A stretch of DNA of 61,596 nucleotides from Akkermansiaceae bacterium (lineage in GTDB: Bacteria; Verrucomicrobiota; Verrucomicrobiia; Verrucomicrobiales; Akkermansiaceae), in NCBI GenBank assembly GCA_025363295.1, contig JANYEC010000044.1, positions 1 to 61,596 on the forward strand. The letters run 5' to 3'. Position numbers and translations under genes: made by a program. The notes under the pieces are model-generated. The model was not told the origin of the DNA, did no database searches, and was given only the letters and a program-made list of their open reading frames with translations. This document shows positions 17,892 through 27,456 of this stretch, in pieces (positions within the stretch are counted from its first letter, which is position 1; each line of letters opens with the position of its first letter).

Positions 17892-19229
17892 ATGCACCGT
17901 GTTTTGCAGATCACCTTCTTCATGCTCGCCGCTCCGCTCCACGCGGCGGACAACTCGCGGCTGGAATTCGCCATCGGTGTGCTGGAGGAAATGCGGAATG
18001 TGAACACGGCGCAGGATCATTTTGAAAAAGCCCGCCTCGCGGATCCGCTCGCGCTGCCACTCGTCCAACGGGCAGTGAAACAACAGCTCGAACACGACGA
18101 CCGCGCGGGCGCCGTGAAACTCTTCCGCGATCTGGCCACCGCCCGTCCGGATGATCTGACGGTGCAATTGCTTTACTCGGATTTCCTCACGCAACAGGGC
18201 GGCGGCGACTCGATGGCCACCAAACTCGCCACCGATGCCTTGGAAAATTCTCTCAAAAAAAATCCCGGAAACCCCCGGATCACCCAACGGCTCTATCAGT
18301 TCTACAGCGGCAGCGACCGCAAGTCCCAGGCCACCGCCCTGCTAGACCAGCTCTCGCCCGACGATCCGGAATCCGCGCTGCTCTACGCATCGCTCACCCG
18401 CAGCGCCACCGAGGCGGATGAAACGGCGCATCGCAAAAAGCTCGATCAACATTATCTTCTCGCCCTAGCAGCCCACCCGGAGATCGCCATGCTAGCTCGC
18501 GATGCTTCCGAGTATTTCCGCAACTCCGACCGACCGGACAAGGCGATCAAAGTGTTAGAAAACCACGTGGCCGCCGAGCCGTCTTCGCTCGATCTGCGCA
18601 CGCGGTTAGGGATTCTTTATTTCACCACCAAACAGAATGACAAAGGCGAAGCCGCGCTCAAGGCCGTGCTGGAGATCAATCCGAATCAGGCGCTCGCCCA
18701 TCAGGCGCTGGCGAAATTCTATCGGTCCCACGACAAGCCGGACCTCGCCCGCTATCATGCCAGTGAGCTGCTGAAACTCCGTAGCGGCTCGCCCGATGAA
18801 TTTCTCAAGCTTGCCGATGAATGGCTGGCGGCCAATGACCCCCGCACCGCCCGACTTCTGCTAGAGCGAGGGGTTTTTAATTTTCCCGATCACTTCGAGC
18901 TATTACAAAAACTCGCCATCGCCACCCGTCGCGATCCGGAGACACAGCAGAACGCCACCCGCCTTTTCCGCGAGGCGGAGGCAGCGAATCCAGCCGCTGT
19001 GAAAAACGAACCCGCCTTCCTGATAGAATCCGCCGAAACGTTGATCGCCCAAGGCCAGAGCAAAGCTGCCGAGGACCGCCTGCGCGATGCCATCCGGGCC
19101 TATCCGGCTGAAGCGAAAAAAGAGACCGCCACCGCACTCCGACGCTTGGCCACACTTTGGGAATCGGAAAACCGCAATGCCGATGCCGCGCGCGCCCTCC
19201 GCCAACGTGCGGATGGGCTGGATCATTAG
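17892..19229 (+). CDS. exported TPR-repeat protein
   Basis: 445 residues. Signal peptide MHRVLQITFFMLAAPLHAA, which decides the start at 17892 against the upstream in-frame ATG at 17826 that overlaps the nucleotidyltransferase remnant. The rest is helical with TPR-like pairs (LRTRLGILYFTTKQNDKGEAAL, PNQALAHQALAKFYRSHDKPD, SAETLIAQGQSKAAEDRL). It probably scaffolds protein complexes in the periplasm. There is no operon partner on the same strand apart from ndk 69 nt downstream. Confidence 0.85.
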   Translation: MHRVLQITFFMLAAPLHAADNSRLEFAIGVLEEMRNVNTAQDHFEKARLADPLALPLVQRAVKQQLEHDDRAGAVKLFRDLATARPDDLTVQLLYSDFLTQQGGGDSMATKLATDALENSLKKNPGNPRITQRLYQFYSGSDRKSQATALLDQLSPDDPESALLYASLTRSATEADETAHRKKLDQHYLLALAAHPEIAMLARDASEYFRNSDRPDKAIKVLENHVAAEPSSLDLRTRLGILYFTTKQNDKGEAALKAVLEINPNQALAHQALAKFYRSHDKPDLARYHASELLKLRSGSPDEFLKLADEWLAANDPRTARLLLERGVFNFPDHFELLQKLAIATRRDPETQQNATRLFREAEAANPAAVKNEPAFLIESAETLIAQGQSKAAEDRLRDAIRAYPAEAKKETATALRRLATLWESENRNADAARALRQRADGLDH

Positions 19230-19298
19230 GAGTTCCAAGGGAATGCGAAGCCGCAAAAGTCTTGCGCAAAGCAGCGGTCGGCCCTAATCCACCGCATC

Positions 19299-19736
19299 AT
19301 GACTCCTGAAACGACACTCATTCTCTTCAAGCCCGATGCGGTTTCCAAAAATATCACCGGCACGGTTCTCGCCCGTTTCCAAGCCGCCGGGTTCCTGATC
19401 CGCGGCATTAAGATGATGCACCTCAGCGACGAAGTCCTCGCCGAGCACTACTCACACATTGCCGATAAACCGTTCTTTCCGTCTGTCCGCAGCTTCATGC
19501 AGGAAACTCCTGTCATCGCACTTGCCCTCGAAGGTGAGAATGTCATCGCCACCGTGCGTGACCTGCTAGGACCTACCGATTCCATGGTCGCCCCCGCCGG
19601 AACCATCCGCGGTGACTTCGGCTTCAAGGATGCCGACGCGAAAATGCGCAACGTCTGCCACGCTTCGGATTCAGTGGAAGCTGCGCAAGCCGAAATCAAG
19701 CGCTTCTTCAAGGAAGATGAAATTTTCACTTACTGA
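19299..19736 (+). CDS. ndk: nucleoside diphosphate kinase
   Basis: 145 residues, normal length. Transfers the gamma-phosphate of ATP to NDPs through a phospho-His intermediate. The active site NVCHASDS (His121) and the conserved GTIRGDFG and ETTLILFKPDAV motifs are present. In most homologues the residue before the active His is Val in NxVHGSD; here it is Cys. ATG at 19299 gives the canonical N terminus. It is followed 3 nt later by a VOC-family gene. Confidence 0.96.
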   Translation: MTPETTLILFKPDAVSKNITGTVLARFQAAGFLIRGIKMMHLSDEVLAEHYSHIADKPFFPSVRSFMQETPVIALALEGENVIATVRDLLGPTDSMVAPAGTIRGDFGFKDADAKMRNVCHASDSVEAAQAEIKRFFKEDEIFTY

Positions 19737-19739
19737 TAG

Positions 19740-20084
19740 GTGACCGTCGAGCGCGTCAAATATGTCATCTGGGCAGCGGACTTGGAGCGCGCGACAGCTT
19801 TCTATCAGACGGTTTTTGGCGCGGAACTTATCCGCACTAACAGCCATATTTCCGAACTCGGAATCGCTGGTGCCACCATCGGCATCCACAGTGGCGGTGA
19901 GGGGAAAAGGACATGGACGGGAATTAGCCTCCAAGTCGCAGACGTTGTCACCGGAGCCGCCGAAGTCATCGCGCACGGCGGTGGCCTCACTCGAGAGCCG
20001 CAGGAAGAAGACGGCGAAGCCCCGCATCTCGCCATGTGTTTCGACACAGATGGCAACGAGTTCATGCTAATCCGGAAGCGTTGA
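19740..20084 (+). CDS. VOC-family (glyoxalase-like) protein
   Basis: 114 residues, GTG start at 19740 directly after the ndk stop. One VOC fold: VKYVIWAADLERATAFYQTVFG at the N terminus, GIHSGGEG in the middle, and CFDTDGNEFMLIRK at the C terminus, where a Glu serves as metal ligand in the family. Such proteins dimerise to form glyoxalase- or dioxygenase-like sites. Substrate unknown. The 3-nt spacing implies translational coupling with ndk. Confidence 0.8.
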   Translation: MTVERVKYVIWAADLERATAFYQTVFGAELIRTNSHISELGIAGATIGIHSGGEGKRTWTGISLQVADVVTGAAEVIAHGGGLTREPQEEDGEAPHLAMCFDTDGNEFMLIRKR

Positions 20085-20152
20085 GGAACCTTGAAAGAGG
20101 ATTCCCAATGACCTAGGGCAAAAGCATCGAAACGCCGCGTTGATTCGAGCAC

Positions 20153-20764
20153 TCAAGCCGAACGACGGGCTTCATCCTTGGTATGGTGGAGGAAGTGGCT
20201 CCAACTGGCATCTGCGAGTCCGTTTTCATGCATACCGAAGAGCGGTCGCCAGCGTGGGGCGAAGGGTTTCATCTGCGGATGCATGTTGGCCTCGTGGGGC
20301 ATTTTGTTAGCCTTGCGCGTGTTACAGCGGAAGCAGGACGTGACGATGTTGTCCCAAGTGGTGCGGCCGCCTTTATCCCGCGGGGTGACGTGGTCGAGAT
20401 TGAGCTGGGTCTCGGGCAAGACCTTTTCGCAATACTGGCAAGTGAATTTATCCCGCAGGAAAACATTGCGGCGGGTGAACTTCACTTCAAGGCGGGGCAA
20501 ACGGTCGTAAACGGATAGAACGACAATTTTTGGCACCCGAATGGCGATCCTCGCGCCATGGATCATTTCGGCCTCCACCGCATCATTTGAGTAGCGGATC
20601 CACGAGGAAAGATCGTGGGTGTTGAAACGCTCTTCTCCCTCAACCTGCACCACATGAGCGTGGCCGAGGCAGAGCAAATGAAGCGATCTGCGGACGGAGC
20701 AAGTGTGGATCGGCTGCCAGAACCGATTCAATACGAGCACAGGATGTTCGAGTACGGCATTCAT
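20153..20764 (-). CDS. HNH endonuclease domain protein
   Basis: 203 residues. The HNH core has CQYCEKVL and CFRCNTRK zinc-binding pairs flanking LNLDHVTPRDKGGRTTWDNIV, which holds the catalytic His and Asn. The N-terminal region (VLVLNRFWQPIHTCSVRRSLHLL) is typical of the widespread chromosomal HNH family, whose cellular role is unclear. ATG at 20764 is preferred; the longer frame begins with TTG at 20776. No restriction partner lies next to it. Confidence 0.85.
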   Translation of the reverse strand: MNAVLEHPVLVLNRFWQPIHTCSVRRSLHLLCLGHAHVVQVEGEERFNTHDLSSWIRYSNDAVEAEMIHGARIAIRVPKIVVLSVYDRLPRLEVKFTRRNVFLRDKFTCQYCEKVLPETQLNLDHVTPRDKGGRTTWDNIVTSCFRCNTRKANKMPHEANMHPQMKPFAPRWRPLFGMHENGLADASWSHFLHHTKDEARRSA

Positions 20765-20934
20765 CACCTTTCCCAACCAATTGGAAGCAAGCTAGCAAAG
20801 CCCGCCCACACGGCAATCGAAAAGGTTCGGAAAGTGAAACCTTACCCTCGCATCGCCTCGACGCGGAATGAATCGCTCCGCGGGCCGAAACGGTGCTTGC
20901 CCTCGGATGGTGAAATCGAGACTCCCTTGTTCGC

Positions 20935-21336
20935 ATGAACGAAGCAGAGGTAATGGCAAGCTGCGGGGAAGCGGGTATCCGCCGGATGGTCGCTGCGTTT
21001 TACCGCCGTGTCCGGACGGACGACCTGATTGGCCCGATGTATCCAGGCGACGATTGGGAGGGTGCGGAAGAACGCTTGGCCGGATTTTTGTTATTCCGAT
21101 TGGGTGGTTCGACCGACTATCTGGAAAAGCGCGGACACCCTCGTTTGAGGATGCGGCACGTCACTTTCCAAATCGGGATCGCCGAGCGCGACCGCTGGTT
21201 AGAGTTGATGGGAGCAGCCATGGATGAAACGGAAATCCCCGCCAATGCGCGCGGTTTTCTTGATCCGTTTTTCGCCCAAGTGGCGGATTTCATGAGAAAT
21301 TATACCGAGCCTGAGGATCAGCCCAGCGGTGCATGA
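20935..21336 (+). CDS. truncated hemoglobin, group II-like
   Basis: 133 residues. Conserved wording GIRRMVAAFYRRV, GPMYPGDDWEGAEERLAGFL, GHPRLRMRHVTFQI (proximal His in RMRH) and RDRWLELMGAAMD matches TrHb group II (GlbO type). The family binds O2 or NO and helps in detoxification or oxygen handling. Its 3' end overlaps the convergent CPBP protease gene by 19 nt. Confidence 0.85.
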   Translation: MNEAEVMASCGEAGIRRMVAAFYRRVRTDDLIGPMYPGDDWEGAEERLAGFLLFRLGGSTDYLEKRGHPRLRMRHVTFQIGIAERDRWLELMGAAMDETEIPANARGFLDPFFAQVADFMRNYTEPEDQPSGA

Positions 21337-22658
21337 TAGACGACCCACTCCGGGATTTTGATCGATGCATTATAAAGCACGTGAAGCGCGATCACCGTGG
21401 TGAGCGAGCCGGAAGAAGTGTAAAGTAGGGCGCAGGTGAAACCGAAAATCCCCACGCTCACCAAGCCGTAACCATCGTAAAAATGCAGTGCTGCAAAAAT
21501 CACGGATGATAGAAAAGCCGCAGGGAGAACACCTAAGCGATTCCAGAACGAGCGGAAAAGCACGCCACGATAAAGCGTCTCTTCAGCCAAGGGCGCTAAC
21601 ACGCAGGCCGAAATCATCATGAAGGCAAGCCCCCAAAGACCTGCATCTCCGCGACTAAGTCCTCCACCCGGTTCAGCCGACCCCGCATTGTTGAAAACCA
21701 CGCGCAAGATCTGATCGATGATCATCAAAAGGGCGAACAGCCCTAGGATTGCTCGGGGCGCGATTGGACGATTCAATCCCAAGACGCGGACGGCGTGTGA
21801 AGGCCGCCGAAACAACAGGGCTAACGCGATGAGAGTCGGCAGGACGCGCGCGGCGGAATCAAGGAAAATCCCCAGCCACGGCGGCAATCCAGAGACCGCA
21901 TCAAGCCCTAACTCGAGTGTCATATTGAACCCGATCCACGCCAAAGTCGTGACCAAAAAAACCATCAAGCCCAGCGTCAGCGGCCACGCTCCGCCGTAGC
22001 CTGTCGGCTTCGCATGAATCACATTTTTCAATTGGCCTAACACACCAGGTAAAAAAAACAGACCCCCGAATCCTAACAGCCATACTGCCGATCTGACCAT
22101 TACCGTGCGCGTTTTGAGCTGAAGGCAATCTGCGCCATACACCTGTTTCCAATTCGCTACAGGTGGTGTAGTTTTCTCTGCGGTTTCTATCAATTTCGCA
22201 TGCCACCAAGTGCCCTTATGATTTGCTAACTGGTGCGATGTTTCCTCGAAATCCGAGATCAATTGCCCTTGCAGGTCCCCACTTAAGGTTTGCTCGAGTG
22301 GCAAGCCGTCCTGCTCCGCTCTGACTATTGCAAAAGCTTCGATTCCGCGCGGGCTGATCGATTTCTCATTGGAAAGTTTTTGTAAAACTTTCAACGCGTC
22401 ACGCCTTGCCACTACGGGCGGATCGACATTCGCCAACCATTTTAGCCAAGTCGAATCGTTTGCCATCGCATCCGTCAGGCGCAAATCGCGATCAATTTTG
22501 ACCAGCGCGATTTCTTCCGTTCCCGGCGCGTAGCCTTCGTTTTTACCAAAATAGTGATCCCACAGCCAGATCCCTAAAACAAACGCCAACAGCGCGATCA
22601 ATGGTTCTGGATACTCCCGCCGCAAAATCGTACGATAAGAATTACCCGGCTCAATCAT
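21318..22658 (-). CDS. CPBP-family intramembrane metalloprotease with N-terminal extension
   Basis: 446 residues. TM1 (IALLAFVLGIWLW) is followed by a soluble region of about 150 residues, then several TM helices. The C-terminal CPBP (Abi) domain has motif 1 EETLYRG, motif 2 FAALHFYDG and motif 3 HVLYN, which hold the metal ligands of the Rce1-like site. The soluble insert is not one I recognise. Divergent from a second CPBP gene at 22824. Bacterial CPBP proteins include immunity factors and regulators; the role here is unknown. Confidence 0.85.
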   Translation of the reverse strand: MIEPGNSYRTILRREYPEPLIALLAFVLGIWLWDHYFGKNEGYAPGTEEIALVKIDRDLRLTDAMANDSTWLKWLANVDPPVVARRDALKVLQKLSNEKSISPRGIEAFAIVRAEQDGLPLEQTLSGDLQGQLISDFEETSHQLANHKGTWWHAKLIETAEKTTPPVANWKQVYGADCLQLKTRTVMVRSAVWLLGFGGLFFLPGVLGQLKNVIHAKPTGYGGAWPLTLGLMVFLVTTLAWIGFNMTLELGLDAVSGLPPWLGIFLDSAARVLPTLIALALLFRRPSHAVRVLGLNRPIAPRAILGLFALLMIIDQILRVVFNNAGSAEPGGGLSRGDAGLWGLAFMMISACVLAPLAEETLYRGVLFRSFWNRLGVLPAAFLSSVIFAALHFYDGYGLVSVGIFGFTCALLYTSSGSLTTVIALHVLYNASIKIPEWVVYHAPLG

Positions 22659-22696
22659 ATCTGCTGATGTTTTTTAATAACCCAAAAGCTTTTCGT

Positions 22697-22743
22697 GAGT
22701 TTTATAAAAATGCAAGCATCTCTTGACCTTCGAGTTTTATAAA
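22697..22743. repeat. 12-bp direct repeat between the divergent CPBP genes
   Basis: GAGTTTTATAAA occurs at 22697-22708 and 22732-22743, 35 bp apart, in the AT-rich gap between the two divergent CPBP genes. Each copy contains a TATAAA that could serve as a -10 element for plus-strand transcription. A shared regulator site is the other option. Confidence 0.4.
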
Positions 22744-22823
22744 TCACTAATCCTTCACCCGTTTGTTTTTCCCATTGGCGGCCTCGTTCAGCCATCGCAG
22801 TTTTCACAGCGCAGCCACCACCC

Positions 22824-23741
22824 ATGTCAGATCCCACAGAACTCGTCCTGACCACCTGTTTCATCGGGGCTCTTGGGATATTCGCAAGCAGCTCAATTGT
22901 TAGAAAACTCGTTGTAAAAAATCCCGTGATCGCATGCGACGCGAAGCCAGCTCCGGAAGATCAGGAATCGCCCTACTCACCTCCGGCCTCCTCTGAAACA
23001 CCTGCGGCGCTTACGACTGGAAAAGTGCCCACAGGGTTTTATCGGTCCTTGGATTTGATCGGGATCGGAGTGATCTACTTGGTTTTCCTCGCCTTGGTGA
23101 TCAGCTCGGTGCGCGCATCGCAAAAGGCAGATCTCGTGCTCGATACCAAGGCACTGATCGCATCTATCGGATTTCAATTCTTCATGGCAGGAGCTGTCTT
23201 AATTGTGATGGCCATGCGTATTCATCCCGTCGATTGGCTTGGCCTTCGTTGGCGCTCGTGGCCTTGGGTGTTTCTCATCGCACCCGGCGCGGTTTTTACG
23301 ATGTGGCTTTTTTTCGGCGCTCTCCAAGCAACGGGCTACATGAAATGGATGGAATCATTAGGCGTCGAGTCCGTGCAGGAAACCGTCAAGCTGCTGCAAA
23401 CTTCCACCGATCCCTGGGTGCTCGGGCTGATGGGGTTCGCCGCCGTCATCGCCGCGCCGCTATGTGAAGAGCTTGTCTTTCGTGGTTATTTCTATCCGAC
23501 CGCTAAAAAATTCGCCGGACCATGGGCGGCTGGAATTTTTTCGGCGCTCATTTTCGCCTCCGCTCACGGCAGCTTGAGCGCCTTGCTGCCACTCTTCATC
23601 TTTGGCTGCGTGCTCGTATGGGTTTACGAAAAGACCGGATCGTTATGGGCACCCATCGCCGTGCACTTTTGTTTCAACGGCGCAACCGTGCTCGTGCAAG
23701 TCGCCGCCCGCTATTACCACCTCCCGTTAGATCCCATTTAG
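22824..23741 (+). CDS. CPBP-family intramembrane metalloprotease
   Basis: 305 residues. N-terminal TM helix, a Pro-rich linker (about 40-60), then a multi-helix CPBP domain with EELVFRG, FASAHGSLSA and HFCFN motifs. It is a separate subtype from the divergent neighbour, as the N-terminal regions do not match. The stop codon TAG shares its G with the GTG start of thiL, so the two are coupled. Confidence 0.88.
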   Translation: MSDPTELVLTTCFIGALGIFASSSIVRKLVVKNPVIACDAKPAPEDQESPYSPPASSETPAALTTGKVPTGFYRSLDLIGIGVIYLVFLALVISSVRASQKADLVLDTKALIASIGFQFFMAGAVLIVMAMRIHPVDWLGLRWRSWPWVFLIAPGAVFTMWLFFGALQATGYMKWMESLGVESVQETVKLLQTSTDPWVLGLMGFAAVIAAPLCEELVFRGYFYPTAKKFAGPWAAGIFSALIFASAHGSLSALLPLFIFGCVLVWVYEKTGSLWAPIAVHFCFNGATVLVQVAARYYHLPLDPI

Positions 23742-24631
23742 TGAACACACTCCGCGACATCGGAGAGGATGCCCTGATCGAGCGCCTGATAGATCTCGTG
23801 CCTCGGGACTCGTCCGCGGCAGCGGGTCCGGGCGATGACTGTGCCGTGATAGATCTCGGCCCACACTCTCCCACCCTACAGCTTTTAAAAACCGACGCGC
23901 TCGTTGCGAATGTTCATTACCTTCCAGACAGTCCACCTCGTGCAGTCGGCTGGAAATCCGTTGCCCGAGTCATCTCGGATTTCTCCGCCATGGGAGGGCT
24001 TCCTGAGCGCTTTCTCATCACCCTCGCTCTGCCCTCGGATACTCCGGTTGCTTGGGTAGAGGATCTCTATCGAGGCATCGGCGATTGTTTGGAAAAATTC
24101 GGTGGCGTTCTCGCAGGGGGGGAAACCTCAAGTGTTCCGTTAGGTTCCTCCGCCGTCATTTCCGTGGCGGCTACCGGCAGTGTGCACCGGGAACACTTGG
24201 TGTTACGTTCCACTGCGAAGCTGGGCAATGTGCTGCTCGTTACCGGAACTCTCGGCGGCTCGATCCATCGGAAACATCTCAATTTCACACCCCGAATCGT
24301 CGAAGCCGCGTGGCTCGTTTCTCATTTCAAACCCACCGCCATGATGGATCTATCTGATGGCTTGGCGAAGGATCTGCCACGCATGGCTGCGGCTTCTGGC
24401 TGTGGATTCACGATCAATCACACCGCCCTTCCGATCACTCAGGGATGCACTGCGGCGGAAGCGATTGGCGATGGCGAGGACTTCGAATTGCTGTTCGCCA
24501 TCGAGCCTGAACGGGTGGCTGAACTTTTTGCCTCATGGCCATTTCCCGATCTGCCGCTCACACTCATTGGTGCCATTACAGCGCCAGAGCAGGGGCAATT
24601 TCTAGCGGGAGGCTGGGAGCATTTCACGTAA
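23741..24631 (+). CDS. thiL: thiamine-monophosphate kinase
   Basis: 296 residues. Phosphorylates thiamine monophosphate to the diphosphate cofactor. Seen: AAAGPGDDCAVIDL and LLKTDALVANVHYL (metal/ATP loop), VGWKSVARVISDFSAMGG, GGVLAGGETSS, MDLSDGLAKDL and IGDGEDFELLFAI. The GTG start at 23741 overlaps the CPBP stop by 1 nt (TAGTG). No other thiamine gene is nearby. Confidence 0.93.
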   Translation: MNTLRDIGEDALIERLIDLVPRDSSAAAGPGDDCAVIDLGPHSPTLQLLKTDALVANVHYLPDSPPRAVGWKSVARVISDFSAMGGLPERFLITLALPSDTPVAWVEDLYRGIGDCLEKFGGVLAGGETSSVPLGSSAVISVAATGSVHREHLVLRSTAKLGNVLLVTGTLGGSIHRKHLNFTPRIVEAAWLVSHFKPTAMMDLSDGLAKDLPRMAAASGCGFTINHTALPITQGCTAAEAIGDGEDFELLFAIEPERVAELFASWPFPDLPLTLIGAITAPEQGQFLAGGWEHFT

Positions 24632-24656
24632 TGGCGACCGATGATCGTCGTTACGT

Positions 24657-26570
24657 CTAACTACCCGCTGCTTCGCGAAGCGCTTCTAGCACCTCCCAAC
24701 GCGTGTAAAGCCGAGCGACGTCTGCTTTAGCCGCATCGAGTTTTTCAACAAACTCTGGGATCTCCGCAAAGCGTTTCGCCTGGAACTCAGGATCATGCAG
24801 CAGGGCTTCGATTCCCTCCGCCTCCTGTTCGATTGCGTGGATCGCGGTCTCCATGCCTTCGAGTTCGTTCTTCTCATTAAAACTGAGTTTACGCCCTTTT
24901 TTCGCTGGCGTGGCGGCGGCAGAAGCCGCTTTGTGGCGGGCGGCCGCTTCTCTAGCAGCAGCTTGCGCTTGGGCACGCTCCGCTGCTTCACGGCCTTGGC
25001 GCTTTTCCAGATAGTAGGAATAATTCCCTGCCTGCACTGCGATGCCGTTATCCTCGAAGGCGATGATTTGATCACAAATCCGATCGAGAAAATAGCGATC
25101 ATGAGAAACGACAATCACCGTACCATCAAACACCGCAAGCGCTTCCTCTAACATTCGCAGCGAAGGCAGATCCAGATCGTTCGTTGGCTCATCGAGCACG
25201 ATCACGTTGCCGCCATTTTTCAAAACCTTCGCCAGCATTAGCCGAGCGCGCTCACCACCTGATAGAAGATCGACCCGCTCATTGATGCGCTTGTCATCAA
25301 ACAGGAAACGCCTGAGATAGTTCCGCGCGCCGAGCTGCTGATTGCCAAACATCAGCTTTTCATTGCCATCGGAAATCTCATCTAGCAGCGAGCCTGTGCC
25401 ATCGAGCTGCATCCGCGTCTGGTCGATGTAATTCACCTTTACCCGCTTGCCGGTGATCGCAGTGCCTTCGGTCGGCTCGAGTTGGCCGAGGCAGAGTTTC
25501 AGCAAGGTCGTTTTGCCGACACCATTTCTGCCGACGATTCCGGTGCATTGGCCGGGGCGCAGACTGAGAGTTAGATTTCGGAACAACCAACGCGGCGATT
25601 TTTCCGAGCCGACGTTGACGCCCGCGCCTTCCAGCTCGACAACGATGTTCCCCAAGTCCGGCGGCGGCGGAATCAGCAGGTCCATTTCGCGCTCCTCGGG
25701 CGGTGCTTCCATTCCTTCAATCTCGTAAAATTTATCGAGCCGGGTCCGTTGTTTGGTCCCCCGCGCCTTCACGCCAGATCTAACCCATTCGAGTTCCTCT
25801 CGCAGAAACCGCTGACGCCGACGCTCCGTCTGACTGGCAATCTGTTGGCGAATGGCCTTAGATTCGAGGAAGGCGGTGTAATTTCCGGGATGAGAAAACG
25901 CACGCCCTTGATCGATTTCAATGATCCGCGTGGCAATCACGTCAAGGAAGTAGCGATCATGCGTTACGAAGATCACCGCTCCGGGGAAGCCTTTTAAATA
26001 CTCTTCTAACCACCGAATCGACTCAGCGTCCAAGTGGTTCGTCGGTTCGTCTAGCAGGAGTAAATCTGGCTGGCAGGCGAGTGCCCGGCAAAGAGCGACC
26101 CGCCGCTTTTCTCCGCCGGAAAGTGGCCCGACGATCGCATCTAACGGCGGCGTTCCAAGTGCGGTGGATGCGGCCTTGATGCGTGAATCGAGATTCCAAC
26201 CGTCGGCGTGATCGATGAGATGGAGCAGGTCATTCAGCTCGGCATCACTGCCTTCTCCATTTTCATAGCGGCGGATGGCTTCGACAATATCCGCCGCGCC
26301 AGAGGCAATATTTTCTTGCACCGTAAGTTCGGAATCCAATTCGAACTCCTGCGGCAAGTAGCCCACGCGAAGGGCGCGGCGCAGCGAAATTTCCCCGGAG
26401 TCCGCCCTTTGTTGCCCAGTGAGAATTTTCAGCAAGGAGGTTTTCCCGCAGCCGTTGCGACCGACCATGCCCGTTTTTTCACCTGCGGATACCGCAAGCG
26501 TGACGCCGTCTAGCAGCATTTGATAACCGTAGGTCAGGCGAATTTCGTTTGCAGAGAGGAGAGCGGACAT
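24657..26570 (-). CDS. ABC-F family ATPase, Uup-like
   Basis: 637 residues with two ABC domains and no TM segments. First domain: GRNGCGKTS, LSGGEKRRVALCRAL and LLLDEPTNHLD; second: GRNGVGKTT, LSGGERARLMLAKVL and VIVLDEPTNDLD. The inter-domain linker lies around 245-305. A C-terminal coiled coil (about 575-630) follows an AAAREAAARHKAAS-rich stretch, as in Uup. ABC-F proteins act on ribosomes or on DNA processing. ATG at 26570 gives the typical N terminus MSALLSANEI. Confidence 0.9.
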   Translation of the reverse strand: MSALLSANEIRLTYGYQMLLDGVTLAVSAGEKTGMVGRNGCGKTSLLKILTGQQRADSGEISLRRALRVGYLPQEFELDSELTVQENIASGAADIVEAIRRYENGEGSDAELNDLLHLIDHADGWNLDSRIKAASTALGTPPLDAIVGPLSGGEKRRVALCRALACQPDLLLLDEPTNHLDAESIRWLEEYLKGFPGAVIFVTHDRYFLDVIATRIIEIDQGRAFSHPGNYTAFLESKAIRQQIASQTERRRQRFLREELEWVRSGVKARGTKQRTRLDKFYEIEGMEAPPEEREMDLLIPPPPDLGNIVVELEGAGVNVGSEKSPRWLFRNLTLSLRPGQCTGIVGRNGVGKTTLLKLCLGQLEPTEGTAITGKRVKVNYIDQTRMQLDGTGSLLDEISDGNEKLMFGNQQLGARNYLRRFLFDDKRINERVDLLSGGERARLMLAKVLKNGGNVIVLDEPTNDLDLPSLRMLEEALAVFDGTVIVVSHDRYFLDRICDQIIAFEDNGIAVQAGNYSYYLEKRQGREAAERAQAQAAAREAAARHKAASAAATPAKKGRKLSFNEKNELEGMETAIHAIEQEAEGIEALLHDPEFQAKRFAEIPEFVEKLDAAKADVARLYTRWEVLEALREAAGS

Positions 26571-26748
26571 GAAGCGGCGCGTGTTGTTGCCTATCCCAGC
26601 CAAAACGTCCATCCCATTGCGTCCGGAGATCGCTCTTCGCTAGTCGAAGGAAGCATGCGCCAAGCGAATCTCAGCGATTTCCCCTATCACTTTCCTTCTT
26701 TGCATGCTCCAAGTGGCCTCAGTTGGCCATTTTACCAATCATTCTGCC

Positions 26749-27345
26749 ATGACGCGCATCCACCTCGTTCTTACCACACTGGCCACGGCGGGTGTCGTGA
26801 TTCCGCAGTTTTTTCTGCTGGGCTTCACACACATTTTGCCCGGCGGCTTGGACCATATTCTTTTTATCTTGGGACTATTCTTTTTGGCGCGGAACTTTAG
26901 CGTGCTGCTGTTTCAAATGACGCTCTTTACGTTGGCGCACTCGCTCACTCTGGGGCTGTCGCTTTACGGCATCATTTCAGTCTCAACGACATTTGTGGAA
27001 GTCGCGATCGCGCTCAGCATCTCATTCATCGCGATTGAAAATCTATTCACCAAACATCTAAGCCGCTGGCGGCCGTGGGTGGTTTTCGGCTTTGGCCTGA
27101 TCCATGGTCTCGGATTCGCCCATACATTTCAGGATACAATTCTCAAACCCACTGATTTCCTGCCTGCATTGTTCAGCTTCAACGTGGGCATTGAGGTAGG
27201 GCAGCTCGTGGTCGTCGGCCTCACCTTCGTAGCGGTAAGCGCGTGGTGGAAAAGGGATTGTTATGAGAGAATCATCGCCCGTCCAGCCTCAGCGATCATT
27301 GCACTGACCGGACTTTATTGGGCCGTGGATCGAGCATGTTTCTGA
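26749..27345 (+). CDS. HupE/UreJ-family membrane protein
   Basis: 198 residues with six or more hydrophobic segments and the family wording GFTHILPGGLDHILFILGLFF, TLAHSLTLGLSL, FIAIENLFTKH and IHGLGFAH. HupE/UreJ members are linked to nickel or cobalt uptake; His and Asp in the first motif may bind metal. The start at ATG 26749 is chosen from the signal-like helix that follows. Its neighbours (TonB-dependent receptor and TonB/ExbBD) suggest an envelope metal-uptake locus. Confidence 0.8.
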   Translation: MTRIHLVLTTLATAGVVIPQFFLLGFTHILPGGLDHILFILGLFFLARNFSVLLFQMTLFTLAHSLTLGLSLYGIISVSTTFVEVAIALSISFIAIENLFTKHLSRWRPWVVFGFGLIHGLGFAHTFQDTILKPTDFLPALFSFNVGIEVGQLVVVGLTFVAVSAWWKRDCYERIIARPASAIIALTGLYWAVDRACF

Positions 27346-27456
27346 TGACAAACGTTGTTCTTGGGCTCCCGCTGAATTTGAAATAGTTAGGAAAGTTGCC
27401 GGGGTTCCTTTTGGGGCGATTTAATAACATCACTTGCCCAACCGCCCAAAGTGCGC

